DNA of 64,000 nt. It comes from Leishmania donovani (Eukaryota; Euglenozoa; Kinetoplastea; Trypanosomatida; Trypanosomatidae). Positions 44,814 to 54,870 of the stretch are shown here, piece by piece; the stretch's first letter is position 1, and each line of letters opens with the position of its first letter. Below the pieces are notes generated by a model. It made no database searches. It was not told the origin of the DNA and saw only the letters and a list, made by a program, of their open reading frames with translations. Location: assembly GCF_000227135.1 (NCBI RefSeq), contig NC_018237.1:218105-282104 (forward strand), given 5' to 3'. The translations under genes were made by a program, and so were the position numbers.

Positions 44814-44838
44814 GACGACGACGACGACGACGACGACG
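44814..44838. repeat. (GAC)8 microsatellite
   Basis: Eight GAC triplets directly after the predicted splice acceptor, so probably transcribed in the GPDH 5' UTR. Confidence 0.9.
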
Positions 44839-44978
44839 GACCAAGCGGAGAGTCCGATTCCTTCCTAGACGCCTCTGCGCGATCAACGCCGCGCTCTCCC
44901 AATTAGTCCTAACACACACGCACAAGCCGTGCACTGCCTCACTGCCAACCAACCCAGCCCACTCAGCGTAAAAGGAAA

Positions 44979-46082
44979 ATGATCTCCGCGAAGAGACACA
45001 TCGACACGAATGAGCTGCTGCACCTGAACAAGGCCGTCGTCTTCGGCTCCGGGGCCTTTGGCACGGCGCTGGCGATGGTGCTCTCCAAGAAGTGCCGCGA
45101 GGTGTGCGTGTGGCACATAAAGGAGGAGGAGGCGCGGCTCGTGAATGAGAAGCGCGAGAACGATCTCTACCTCCAGGGAGTACAGCTTGCGTCGAACATC
45201 ACCTTCACCTCGGATGTGGAAGAGGCGTACAAGGGTGCTGAGATTATCCTCTTCGTCATCCCGACCCAGTTCCTGCGCGGCTTCTTCCAGAAAAGCGGCA
45301 GCAACCTGATCGCCTACGCGAAGAAGAATCAGGTGCCGGTGCTTGTGTGCACGAAGGGTATTGAGCGCTCGACGCTGAAGTTCCCGGCGCAGATTGTTGG
45401 CGAGTTCTTCCCGGGCAGCCTGCTCTCTGTGCTCGCGGGCCCCAGCTTCGCCATCGAGGTGGCCACCGGCGTCTTCACGTGCGTCAGCGTCGCCTCCGCC
45501 GACATCAATGTGGCTCGCCGCCTGCAGCGCATCATGACAACGAGCGACCGCTCCTTCGTCTGCTGGGCCACCACCGACACCGTCGGCTGCGAGGTGGCCA
45601 GCGCTGTGAAGAACGTGCTGGCCATCGGCTCTGGCGTGGCGAATGGCCTCGGCATGGGTCTCAACGCGCGTGCCGCCCTCATCACGCGCGGCCTGCTCGA
45701 GATTCGAGATCTGACGGCCGCGCTGGGCGGCGATGGCAGCGCCGTCTTCGGCCTCGCCGGCCTCGGTGACCTCCAGCTCACGTGCTCGTCGGAGCTGTCG
45801 CGTAACTTCACGGTGGGCAAGAAGCTCGGCAAGGGTTTGTCTATCGAGGAAATACAACGCACGAGCAAGGCCGTCGCGGAGGGCGTGGCGACGGCCGAGC
45901 CGCTGATGCGCTTGGCGCAGCAGCTGAAGGTGACGATGCCGCTGTGCCAGCAAATCTACGAGATCGTGTACAAGAAGAAGAGCCCACGCGCCGCCATCGC
46001 AGACCTCTTGTCTTGCGGCCTGCAGGACGAGGGTCTGCCGCCGCTCTTCAAAAAGTCGGCTGCGACCCCCTCCAAGCTGTGA
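44979..46082 (+). CDS. GPDH: Glycerol-3-phosphate dehydrogenase (NAD+), glycosomal
   Basis: A 367-residue enzyme that interconverts dihydroxyacetone phosphate and glycerol 3-phosphate with NADH. In trypanosomatids it sits in the glycosome, where it reoxidises glycolytic NADH and feeds the glycerol-3-phosphate shuttle and ether-lipid synthesis. The N-terminal Rossmann motif is GSGAFG (23-28). The catalytic lysines expected for the family are K126 (CTKGIER) and K211 (ASAVKNVLAIGSG), and the substrate-binding stretch GLGMGLNARAALITRG follows. The last three residues are SKL, a classical PTS1 signal for import into glycosomes. Length and sequence match the well-studied Leishmania enzyme. It is the last plus-strand gene before the convergent strand switch. 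The gene is intact, with no frame problems. Confidence 0.97.
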   Translation: MISAKRHIDTNELLHLNKAVVFGSGAFGTALAMVLSKKCREVCVWHIKEEEARLVNEKRENDLYLQGVQLASNITFTSDVEEAYKGAEIILFVIPTQFLRGFFQKSGSNLIAYAKKNQVPVLVCTKGIERSTLKFPAQIVGEFFPGSLLSVLAGPSFAIEVATGVFTCVSVASADINVARRLQRIMTTSDRSFVCWATTDTVGCEVASAVKNVLAIGSGVANGLGMGLNARAALITRGLLEIRDLTAALGGDGSAVFGLAGLGDLQLTCSSELSRNFTVGKKLGKGLSIEEIQRTSKAVAEGVATAEPLMRLAQQLKVTMPLCQQIYEIVYKKKSPRAAIADLLSCGLQDEGLPPLFKKSAATPSKL

Positions 46083-46764
46083 GGCGGAAGAGGGCACACA
46101 AACACGCACAGGCAAGCAGACAAACAGGCCCACGCATGCGCACATCGCACGTCAGCTGTGTTCCGCGTGTGCGTTTTCTTCGCGTGCGTTTCTCCTCCTC
46201 GTACACGTCGGCATCTCGAATTTCCACCGTAACCGGTGCCCAGGGCGGCCCTCCCTTCCCTCGTCCCCTCCTTTGTTCTCCGTGCGCGTTCCGCTCACGA
46301 ACAACCTGCACGTGTGTGCTGTTTTGTCCGGGTTCGTTTTCTTCCGTCCGTTTCCCCTCGCCACCTCCCACTCTGCGTGTGCGTTGTCCACCCCCCTCCC
46401 TCTCCCTCCCCATCCTCTCTGCGCTTCTTGGCCGGTCTGTTGAGGCGTGTATGTGCACAGCACGCGTGTGGCTGCGGGTGCTGTACGCGTGTTCTTTTCT
46501 GCGCACATCCTCCGTCTTGTGACCGCGTGTAGAGGAACAAAGGTAGACTGGAGCCAACCAGAGGGATTCGAGAAGCATCCAGCGCGAGTTGTGCGGCGCA
46601 CACCGCTGACGGCTCCCCCTCCCCACACACACACACGCACTCGCGCACGCGCACGTCAATCACAGCGAGCTAGCCCAATGAGTGAGTCACGGAGAGCGAA
46701 GAGAGCGAGAGAGAGAAGCCGGAGTTGTGTTGTCCATCGGTGTGGTGATGTCCCTTCCCCTTGC
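46083..46764. other. GPDH 3' flank
   Basis: C/T- and GT-rich sequence following GPDH at the start of the convergent strand-switch region. No gene recognised. Confidence 0.6.
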
Positions 46765-47054
46765 TTTCTTTCCTTTTTCCTCTATTGTGCGTGCACCCCT
46801 TGATGGCGAGGGGGNNNNNNNNNNNNNNNNNNNNNNNNNNNNNNNNNNNNNNNNNNNNNNNNNNNNNNNNNNNNNNNNNNNNNNNNNNNNNNNNNNNNNN
46901 NNNNNNNNNNNNNCCCAATGAGTGAGTCACGGAGAGCGAAGAGAGCGAGAGAGAGAAGCCGGAGTTGTGTTGTCCATCGGTGTGGTGATGTCCCTTCCCC
47001 TTGCTTTCTTTCCTTTTTCCTCTATTGTGCGTGCACCCCTTGATGGCGAGGGGG
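46674..47054. repeat. 141-bp direct repeat flanking a gap
   Basis: 46674-46814 and 46914-47054 appear identical base for base and flank the 99-base gap 46815-46913. The simplest reading is that the same contig end was placed twice, since the first copy stops within the poly-G run where sequencing fails. Confidence 0.85.
46815..46913. other. Assembly gap (99 N)
   Basis: Placed inside the SIDER element after a G run. Flanking sequence is duplicated on both sides. Confidence 0.99.
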
Positions 47055-47835
47055 GGGGGGGCGCCCCCACGCGCCGCCATGCACGGTATCCCCCAGGGTC
47101 CAGTGGGCCCCACTCTGTTTGGGGTGGAAGCCAAGCAGCCCCCTCCCCCTCTCCTCCTCCATCCCCTGCCAATGCCGAACCGCCTCTGCTGGCGACGTGG
47201 TCACGTGCCTACGGCGTGGGGAGGTCGAAGCGATGCACCGCTACCGCTGTGTCGGCGCACATGTCCCGGACATGGTGGCGGCGCGGCGGCCTGCGGCAGC
47301 GAGCACACCTCTACGCCGTCCCTCTGACAGGCGAAATGCCGGCGCAATTCGAACGCATCCCATCCGGCCATCACTGCCTGCTGGCGGGGAGCCTGTGCGT
47401 TGCCCTGAGGGGGTGCACCAGGTGGTGGCCGGCACAATATGGGTGCCGGCGGTGAGGCGGGCCTCCCCCAGGGTCCAGTGGGCCCCACTCTGTTTGGGGT
47501 GGAAGCCAAGCAGCCCCCTCCCCCTCTCCTCCTCCATCCCCTGCCAATGCCGAACCGCCTCTGCTGGCGACGTGGTCACGTGCCTACGACGTGGGGAGGT
47601 CGAAGCGATGCACCGCTACCGCTGTGTCGGCGCACATGTCCCGGACATGGTGGCGGCGCGGCGGCCTGCGGCAGCGAGCACACCTCTACGCCGTCCCTCT
47701 GACAGGCGAAATGCCGGCGCAATTCGAACGCATCCCATCCGGCCATCACTGCCTGCTGGCGGGGAGCCTGTGCGTTGCCCTGAGGGGGTGCACCAGGTGG
47801 TGGCCGGCACAATATGGGTGCCGGCGGTGAGGCGG

Positions 47836-47934
47836 NNNNNNNNNNNNNNNNNNNNNNNNNNNNNNNNNNNNNNNNNNNNNNNNNNNNNNNNNNNNNNNNN
47901 NNNNNNNNNNNNNNNNNNNNNNNNNNNNNNNNNN
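47836..47934. other. Assembly gap (99 N)
   Basis: Inside the tandem SIDER array. True copy number is therefore unknown. Confidence 0.99.
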
Positions 47935-48395
47935 AAGCCAAGCAGCCCCCTCCCCCTCTCCTCCTCCATCCCCTGCCAATGCCGAGCCGCCTCTGCTGGC
48001 GACGTGGTCACGTGCCTACGGCGTGGGGAGGTCGAAGCGATGCACCGCTACCGCTGTGTCGGCGCACATGTCCCGGACATGGTGGCGGCGCGGCGGCCTG
48101 CGGCAGCGAGCACACCTCTACGCCGTCCCTCTGACAGGCGAAATGCCGGCGCAATTCGAACGCATCCCATCCGGCCATCACTGCCTGCTGGCGGTGAGGC
48201 GGGCCTGCGACGCGTGGAGGTCGGGTAGAGCCTGAGGCAGGGGCCGTGCTCAGGTAGCTGGGTCGGCGCACTGCTGTAGCGCGTGTGTGTCTACCGATAC
48301 CCCGCGCCACGCGATGAGGTCTGTGGCAGGGCTGGTCGGGAGGGGGCCGGTTCAGCGTGGCGGTCTGACCCCATGCTGTGCACCGCAGAGAATGG

Positions 48396-49384
48396 ACGCA
48401 CACACGCAGACATGTGGGAATATTATCAAGAAATATTGTTGTACTGGTTACAGGCCCCAACTCATCTGTGTAGGTGCACGCGTGTCTGAAGTTCTCTAAT
48501 TTAGAGGGTGAAGAGAAGCTGTAGATGTCGTCCGAGGGGCACGTCTGAGGGGTCTGTGCGCACGAGAGCAGCACCACTCGTGCACAAGTGATTCAACGAG
48601 ATGAGTGGACAACGCGGCGCGCGGAGATGCGCGTGCACATGTGCTGCTCTCTCGCCTGCTTCATTCGCAACGTTGTTTCTCCACACCCACACCGTCTCCT
48701 CCTCGTGTTACGTCGATGTGCGATGGTGTGTGGTCTGTCTGCATCCTCTCGGAGTGGGTGTGCCCTTCGCCTCGGTTCCACCCTGAGCGTTTCCAGTGTT
48801 TCCCTCGGCGCCCACTGTGAGACCCCCCCCCCTTCCCCCGCCCAGTGCTCCTCCGCTGCGCCTTCGCTTTCTGAGTGGCCAAAGTCCGCACTCGCTCTTT
48901 GGGTCTGCGTGTGCGTGTGTGTGTGTGGGGGGGGAGGGGTAGGACTGATGGGGACCTCCCACTCGTTTGGCTCACCACCACTTCCTCTTGTTAGCGTCAC
49001 CCCTTGGCATCGAGTAGAACGCCGAAACGAGTCACCTCACCCCTTCAACCTCCCTCGTGAATGCCCCCCTCCCTCCTTCCTCTGCCTGCGTATTCGCCGA
49101 CCCCCTCCCCTCCACGGACCCCGAGACGCCACACCGGCATCTTCACCATGGCCCCTCTGCCTTTCGCTTCGCCATCACGCACGAAATTGGGCGATCCGGG
49201 TGGGCGCCGGCGCGGTGCGCCAGGGGGTAGTGGGGGTGGGCGGTGAGGGCGCGGGGCCCACCGGACGGCCGCGGGCCGCCCCCCCNNNNNNNNNNNNNNN
49301 NNNNNNNNNNNNNNNNNNNNNNNNNNNNNNNNNNNNNNNNNNNNNNNNNNNNNNNNNNNNNNNNNNNNNNNNNNNNNNNNNNNN
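48396..49384. other. Convergent strand-switch DNA
   Basis: About 1 kb with no gene recognised. C/T-rich and GT-rich stretches are followed by very GC-rich sequence that ends in a C-run and a 99-base gap (49286-49384). In Leishmania such convergent regions are where polymerase II transcription ends and base J is enriched. Confidence 0.55.
49286..49384. other. Assembly gap (99 N)
   Basis: Flanked on both sides by C-homopolymers and extremely GC-rich DNA. Confidence 0.99.
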
Positions 49385-50342
49385 CGCCCCCCCCCCCCCC
49401 CGCCAGAAGCCGGCCGGCGCCGCACAACCCCGCGGCAGACGCCGAGCCGCGCCAGCCGCCCCCCCGCAAAGAGCAGGACGCCCGAGTGGGCGAAGCCAGC
49501 GCCGCCGCCGCCCATCGCGGCAAGTGCCCGCAAGCCCTGTGCAAAGAAAAGCGTCATCGCCTTGTCCATCGCCGTCTCGCCGTTCATCCGAAACGCCTCC
49601 ACGACGTCGATTTGTCAGCACGTCGATCAGCCTATACAACTCTCGCCCAGCGGTCACCGCTTCCCGGGGTTGCGCTTGTGGTCGAGCAAGGCAAGCACAG
49701 CTCCTACCATGTTCACTGCATCACACCCCTTGGCGCGGCGCAGCAGTGTCGTCCGGTACGCGTGGATCTGCGGCATGGAAGCAGTGGCACTGAAGAACAG
49801 CGCGTCCGCCTTGAAGACGTCGTAGCCCACCATCGCGGGCGTATACGCCACCATCGCGGGCGTATACGCGTCAAGGGCACCGCCATTGTACACGAGCAGA
49901 CCGCTCACCGCTGCCACCGCCAAACTTCTGCTCCATCAGAGCCAGCTCTTTGCAGCGGACGGCATGTCGGGCATGCGCATGTAGTTGTCCAGGTTCATCG
50001 GGCGCTGGTTCACCACGGCGAGCATCCCGGCACCCGTGGCGTTCTGCCCATCGCACCTTGGTGGAGCTCGCACATATCGAGGCTCTCGCTGAGCCCGCCC
50101 CTCTCAGCAGGTGCGCAGCGTTGATCAGGCAAGCCAATGCACGGTCCGCCAACGCTGAAGTAGCCACTCTCGCGCAGCCAGCTCTGGTCCTCGCGGATCT
50201 CGTCGATCAGCTTGCTGGCAAGCACCTCCATGTCTTTTCGGAAGATCAGGTGGCCGATGCAGATGCCGCCGTCACCGGTCTTCTCTGGCACGCACTTCTG
50301 AAAGGATGCAGTGTTGAAGTTGAAGCCGGTGAAGAGGGGCAT
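49385..50342 (-). pseudogene. Multiply frameshifted gene relic, family not recognised
   Basis: Reading the minus strand from the ATG at 50342, sensible protein sequence continues across several frames. Segments in order: MPLFTGFNFNTASFQKC...LIDEIREDQSWLRESGYFSVGG (50342-50120); MLAVVNQRPMNLDNYMRM (about 50028-49960); KELALMEQKFGG (about 49957-49922); SGLLVYNGGALDAYTPAM...DVFKADALFFSATASMPQIHAYRTTLLRRAKGCDAVNM (about 49905-49700); ELYRLIDVLTN (about 49645-49612); EAFRMNGETAMDKAMTLFF (about 49600-49545). At least four frameshifts are needed, so it is a pseudogene or bad sequence. A 21-base in-frame tandem duplication (AYTPAMV twice) lies near 49827-49868. The 3' part runs into GC-rich DNA and the gap. 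No domain recognised. Confidence 0.6.
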
Positions 50343-51328
50343 CGGACCACGAGCAGCCGACGCCCCTCAGGAGAATCTGGCGCTCCTTAACGGGGCATTT
50401 TCGGGGGTGCAGGGGGAGGAGGAGGTGGTGGTGGTCGGCGGAATGCGTGTGGCAGGTGCGAAGTGCGGGAAACGGTCATAGCGTCTCAAGAGGACGGCTG
50501 GAGGCGGGAGGAGGAAAACCCCTTTCGCGTGTTACGTCGTTGTAGGCGCAGCCGTGCCTGCTCAGGTGCCCACGCACACGGAGCGGCGGTGATATGGGCG
50601 CAGCACATGGATGTGTGCCTGTGTGGTGGTGCTGGAAAAGGGCGAGAGAGGAGAGATCGGAGCACCCGTGATGGCGGAGAGCAGGCTGTGTGGCAGTGGA
50701 GGGAGGAGAGTACAGAGCAACAGAGGATGCAGTCGCGACGAGGTCGAGTGTAGAGATCAGGCATCACGGCGCACGGTCCGAATGCACGGGAATCATGTGC
50801 CATGTTGATACATAAAGAAGCGAGTACCCCTCAGAGTACGTGAGCCGGGTAGGAGTCGCATTCCAGCGCTCGGAGACGCGCCCCGAAGAGAGGCTATGTC
50901 GCGAGACGGCAATGGATGAAGCCCGTTTACAAGGGCCCTCCCCCTCTGCACACGCGCACAGCAGGGCAGCGTGGCTGTCCTGCGACTATGTGGGTGCGTG
51001 TCGTGATGTGCGAAGGGGTGTTGACCCACATCCAGTGCGTTGCGCGCGTCGTTTGCGATGGAGAACTGCTGCAGGGAGCTACACGCAACGGAAAGAGGGA
51101 ACGCAAGTCGAAGCAGCAAGAGGAAAGCCGGACACTCCGGTGCGCGACACACAAACTCGCACCCGCGGCTTCGGCTAGCGGGGGAAGGAAAGGGAACGTC
51201 AGCGACAGAGAGAAGGCGGTCATTCGCATGACAGCAAAACGAGGATACATCGACATCAGCTCGAGTTTTCTCTTCGCCCATTTGGGCAACGCATCCGAGA
51301 GAAGGGGTGTGGAAAAGGACGCCGTGGC
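50343..51328. other. Intergenic, no gene recognised
   Basis: About 1 kb between the frameshifted relic and the end of the 906-residue gene. On the minus strand it is the 3' UTR of that gene plus spacer. Only short scattered open frames. Confidence 0.55.
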
Positions 51329-54049
51329 TCACCCGGGAGAGCGGCGCTGACGGAGATAGCGCGTCAGGGTATCGATCTCCGACTGAATCAGCAGATGTTC
51401 CTCGGATGCGCGCATGCGATGTCGAGGGGTTCGTTCGTGGGACTCGGTGCGAAGCCGACTCAGACCGCTTTTTGCATCTACAGCACCCGCTTGTCGATCG
51501 GAGGACGACGTCGAGGCATCCGCGGAGCTGACAACGCCAACCTGCGCAGTCACTGGCAGCGACAAGGGCAGCTGCAAGGATGCCGTACGCGCTGCTTGAC
51601 CTGGACAGGCTTCACTGCCGCTGGGGGCTACCACGGGTTCCCACAGCGGCCTTTCCTTCATCTCGTGCTGCGTCTGCAGCCGCACCTCTTGCAGCGCGGA
51701 GCGCAGCATTTGCCGCTCGGCTGAGGTCAGCTGCTGCAGAAGTTGCGCACTGCCCCCGCCATCCTTGACTGCGGCGGTCGCTCCATCGTCCAACGCAGCA
51801 GCCGCCGGGGAGACGAGCCGTGTCAGCTCATTCAAAAGGTGCGGAATGACTCGCTCCCACCGTGGCACGCCTTGGGTGGATGCAGGCTCACGAAGAGCCG
51901 GTTCCGGTCGCGTGAAAAGGAACAGCGCACGCGCCACCGCAGCCGGCCCCCCGTGATCAGCATCATCGCGGCGGAACGGCGCAGAGAGAACGAGCTCTAG
52001 AATCATCCGCTTCAGGGCCGGTGTGATGGTACCGCCTGGTGACTGCAGCTGCAAGCATGCGAGCACCAAGAGGCCGTAACGCTGATGCCGACGCGCCAGC
52101 TCGCTGCTCGACTTCCTTGTCACGATACAAGAGGACGCGTGCTGGCTTACCGTGTGCGCCAGCGCTCGCAGCGTGCGTTGGGCCTCTGCGCGGACGGTCG
52201 TGAGCGCCAGTGCATCGCCGACGACCTCGCACGCGCGTGACCACAGCATCCCGGGCGTGTCGGGTCCGCTAGTCACTGCCGTGTCACCAACGCACCACAA
52301 AACGAGGGCAGAGCGCTGAAGACACTTGAGCACTTCAGCGAGCACCGTCTGAGTCCCATCCGGGTACGCGACGCAGACCTCTGCGATCCCAAGGAGCCCA
52401 GCCATTTCCTGCACATCGTGCAGACTGCGATGTCGGTGCGGCTGGAAGAAGACATCGCGCACCCACCACGAGAACGCGGTCACTGCCTCCGTGGAGGCCA
52501 CAGACGACGCTGTGGCGCACACCACGGCGAAGATATCCTCGACGTCGGCAAGGGAGATGGACGCCAGGGTGGGCGATACTGCATACGATGGTACCGGCGG
52601 CGGCGTCACTGTAGACGTATACTGCAGTGCGTGATGCGTCACATAGGCACCGAGCCGCCACCTTGCCCGGACAGCTGCCTCTGTCTTTCGATGGCCCGCA
52701 GGGGCCCCATGGAGGGATGTAGAAGAAGCGGGCCACCACGTGGTGGGCAGCCGAAGCAGCCAGCGGGCCTTGGGCAACGCAGGCGCAGTCTGGGCACGAT
52801 TTGGCGGCGTGCCCCGTACTGGGTTTGACGAACTCGACATCGTCTTGCCAGCGTCCCTCCTCGAAGTTCGTGCGGCGCTGCTTCCTGGCCTGCGTGGTCC
52901 GTCCCCTTCGCCATGGAAGGAGTGCTCGACAGGTGATCCGGTGCCGCTGCTGTACCTGCTGCCCCGTTGCTGCTCCGCTTCGTAGACCTCAATCAGCCGC
53001 ATCGCCTGCGAGAGACGCACCAGCTCCTGCGGTCGATACCACCACGGACTCTCTCGACGAGACGGTATGCCCCCATCGCCTGTTGCCGCAGCCTCTTCTT
53101 GAGAGCACAGCGACACAATCGCTCGATCACATAGGCTGAAGATGCGCTGCTGCAGCAGCGCACGATCCGTCTGCAAGTGACTCAGCCGCCGCAGGCTGTT
53201 CACGAATTTGCTCCCAGGCTCTGCCTCGGCTGCCGCCGACGAAGCACACCCCGTCAGCACCAGAGCGAGCGCGGTGAACTGCACGAGCAGTCCTGTCGTC
53301 GAGGTGCCGTGATCGATAAAGAGCTTCCAGTGCTGCTCCACAGTGTCTACCAGAGCCGCCAAGTCATCAAGGGTGAAGGCGATGGAGCTCTTCGATTGTA
53401 GTTTCCGCGCATCCGCTGCCGCTGCTGAGGAGGTTCGTTTCCGAGAGCGACCGAATTCCCGCTGCTGCTTATCATGAGCATCAAGGCACGCCTCCATCAC
53501 GCGAACGAGAGACTGAAACTGTGCCAGATCGCTCACACCGGCAGCGCCTCCACCAGCGCGCGCGAAGGCGGTTTTGCTCTTTCCCATGCCAAGCATCGAG
53601 ATGGATGTGCGGGGCGCTGCAGCGGAAGACGCACCAATCGTGGCGTGTTGCATGCGCCGTTGCCAGAGGGCAAAAACCTGCTGGGTGGCGAGAGGGGAAA
53701 GTCCATGTCGTAGGCAGTTGGCCAGCATCAAGCCGCCATCGTCGAGGGTGATGGTGGGCGAGCTGAGATCTCGGCGCACCTCGGCGAGCAGCCGCTCGCT
53801 GAGAGCGTCGCGCAGCAGGTCGTCGGAAGGCTCCCTCAGGGTCTCTGCGCACGGTGAGGCTGCTGTTGGCGCAGCCCGCTCATGATCACGGCTTTCTGTG
53901 GCCAATACAAAGTGGGCCTCGAGGGAGCGCGCGGGGTTTGTCAGTGAGCTCGACTGCATGCGGCGCAGCACCTCGTCCAGCGGCACCGCCTCCAGCTGCT
54001 CGGCAATGCGGCGCTGCACCGCTAAGCGTTGAAGGATGATGCGGAGCAT
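51329..54049 (-). CDS. Conserved-looking hypothetical protein, 906 residues, possible mitochondrial presequence
   Basis: An intact minus-strand gene with ATG at 54049 and TGA at 51329-51331. The N-terminus, MLRIILQRLAVQRRIAEQLEAV, is an Arg-rich, acid-poor amphipathic start that would suit mitochondrial import. The rest is mostly helical and Leu/Ala/Arg-rich without transmembrane segments, with low-complexity Ser/Ala linkers (near residues 145-175 and 370-420). The segment YRPQELVRLSQAMRLIEVYE recalls the helical-repeat style of trypanosomatid mitochondrial RNA-processing and ribosome-assembly proteins, but I see no PPR or RAP signature that I can place. The C-terminus is basic, ending LTRYLRQRRSPG. 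A polypyrimidine tract and acceptor AG lie about 185 bases upstream on the minus strand. Function is unknown. Confidence 0.8.
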   Translation of the reverse strand: MLRIILQRLAVQRRIAEQLEAVPLDEVLRRMQSSSLTNPARSLEAHFVLATESRDHERAAPTAASPCAETLREPSDDLLRDALSERLLAEVRRDLSSPTITLDDGGLMLANCLRHGLSPLATQQVFALWQRRMQHATIGASSAAAPRTSISMLGMGKSKTAFARAGGGAAGVSDLAQFQSLVRVMEACLDAHDKQQREFGRSRKRTSSAAAADARKLQSKSSIAFTLDDLAALVDTVEQHWKLFIDHGTSTTGLLVQFTALALVLTGCASSAAAEAEPGSKFVNSLRRLSHLQTDRALLQQRIFSLCDRAIVSLCSQEEAAATGDGGIPSRRESPWWYRPQELVRLSQAMRLIEVYEAEQQRGSRYSSGTGSPVEHSFHGEGDGPRRPGSSAARTSRRDAGKTMSSSSNPVRGTPPNRAQTAPALPKARWLLRLPTTWWPASSTSLHGAPAGHRKTEAAVRARWRLGAYVTHHALQYTSTVTPPPVPSYAVSPTLASISLADVEDIFAVVCATASSVASTEAVTAFSWWVRDVFFQPHRHRSLHDVQEMAGLLGIAEVCVAYPDGTQTVLAEVLKCLQRSALVLWCVGDTAVTSGPDTPGMLWSRACEVVGDALALTTVRAEAQRTLRALAHTVSQHASSCIVTRKSSSELARRHQRYGLLVLACLQLQSPGGTITPALKRMILELVLSAPFRRDDADHGGPAAVARALFLFTRPEPALREPASTQGVPRWERVIPHLLNELTRLVSPAAAALDDGATAAVKDGGGSAQLLQQLTSAERQMLRSALQEVRLQTQHEMKERPLWEPVVAPSGSEACPGQAARTASLQLPLSLPVTAQVGVVSSADASTSSSDRQAGAVDAKSGLSRLRTESHERTPRHRMRASEEHLLIQSEIDTLTRYLRQRRSPG

Positions 54050-54870
54050 GTGCTCATGGCGCTGCGATTCCTCTGGGCAAAGACAAACACTGACAGGAGA
54101 GCAGCAGGAATAGCATACGGCCCACCAGACACGGCGCCGTTGCCGCTCGGCACCTCACGCCCTCACGTGTCCTTCAATGGCTGCAGCGCCAGAGACAGGG
54201 AGAGGAGTTATGTGAGTGTGTGAGCGCCCTCCTCTGCAGCGGAGGTGGGGAAGTCTTTTAAGCGAGGAAGAGTGGGAGAGGACCCTTCGCCGGGCCACCC
54301 AAGCGCCGAAAAGAAGGTCGGAGAGAAGGCCGAATTAGAAACACGCGATGTGGGCAACAAGGACATGGGGAAAGGAATGAGCTGCAGAGCAAGCGAGACC
54401 GTGCAGAACGGCACCGACTGTCTGTATGCCATGTGTGTGCGTGTTCGAGAGAGCGAGGCAACGAGGAGGCACAGCAGCAGCCGGCCTGCATATAGGGCGG
54501 CAAAATGGTTGCGCTCCACTGAACACCCGGGCCCGACTTACCCTTTTACCTGCCGTATCCATCGACATCTTTATCGCACGCGAGTGGCTGTGCGTTAGCC
54601 GCGCCCCCTGGTCTATACGGGCCCACCCACAAAGGAAGGCCAACAAAGGCCGAAACTGCGAGAGAGGAGGGGACGGGGGGAGGGCAGCGCAGGTGCAGCA
54701 CACAATGCAGACACGCAGGCGGCAACGCTACTCGTTTTCTGGCCTCCTGTTGTTCCCTTTATTAGCATCATCACGGCTGCGGCACCGGCGCGCACACACG
54801 CAAAAAGAGAGGGAAAGAGAGAGGGAGGGGACATGCAGCATCATAAAGCGCCGCAGCAACCTCATCTGCA
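54050..54870. other. Intergenic between two minus-strand genes
   Basis: About 0.8 kb. Purine-rich on the plus strand (pyrimidine-rich on the transcribed sense), with the splice signal of the downstream gene. No gene recognised. Confidence 0.6.
54234..54290 (-). promoter_or_regulatory. Likely spliced-leader acceptor for the 906-residue gene
   Basis: The minus strand reads a pyrimidine-rich run ending CTCCGCTGCAG, with AG at the complement of 54234-54235, about 185 bases before the ATG. Confidence 0.45.

Larger units (their letters stand above)
43012..44978. other. Intergenic region between the giant gene and GPDH
   Basis: About 2 kb with no gene recognised. It has mixed C/T and GT stretches including (GT)12 at 44179-44202, C-runs near 44479-44492 and a (GAC)n run at 44814-44838. 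It holds the 3' UTR of the giant gene and the GPDH 5' UTR. Confidence 0.6.
46765..48395 (+). mobile_element. SIDER-type retroposon, tandemly amplified, in the convergent strand-switch region
   Basis: This is the same element as at 20601-21173 (same 5' and 3' ends), but its middle is tandemly duplicated. The signature-bearing block recurs with a 375-base period (CAGGGTCCAGT at 47094 and 47469), and a third partial unit follows the 47836-47934 gap. The first two units contain an extra block of about 65 bases (47387-47451) that is missing in the third unit and in the 20.6 kb copy. The third unit continues into the normal 3' end at 48395. Long open frames across it (47119-48228) are repeat artefacts, because they would translate the same peptide repeatedly. 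It lies between the last plus-strand gene and the minus-strand block, where transcription units converge. Confidence 0.72.

Noticed and set aside
44883..46145. 420-codon minus-strand open frame over GPDH
   Set aside because: Antisense mirror of a well-recognised enzyme. It has no motif and the wrong strand for the cluster.
47119..48228. 369-codon plus-strand open frame with repeated peptides
   Set aside because: It runs through the tandem SIDER units and a gap. The repeated peptide only reflects the DNA repeat.
46674..48235. Regular repeats that could suggest a CRISPR-like array
   Set aside because: Units of 141 and 375 bases without short spacers, in a eukaryotic genome, matching a dispersed retroposon and an assembly duplication.
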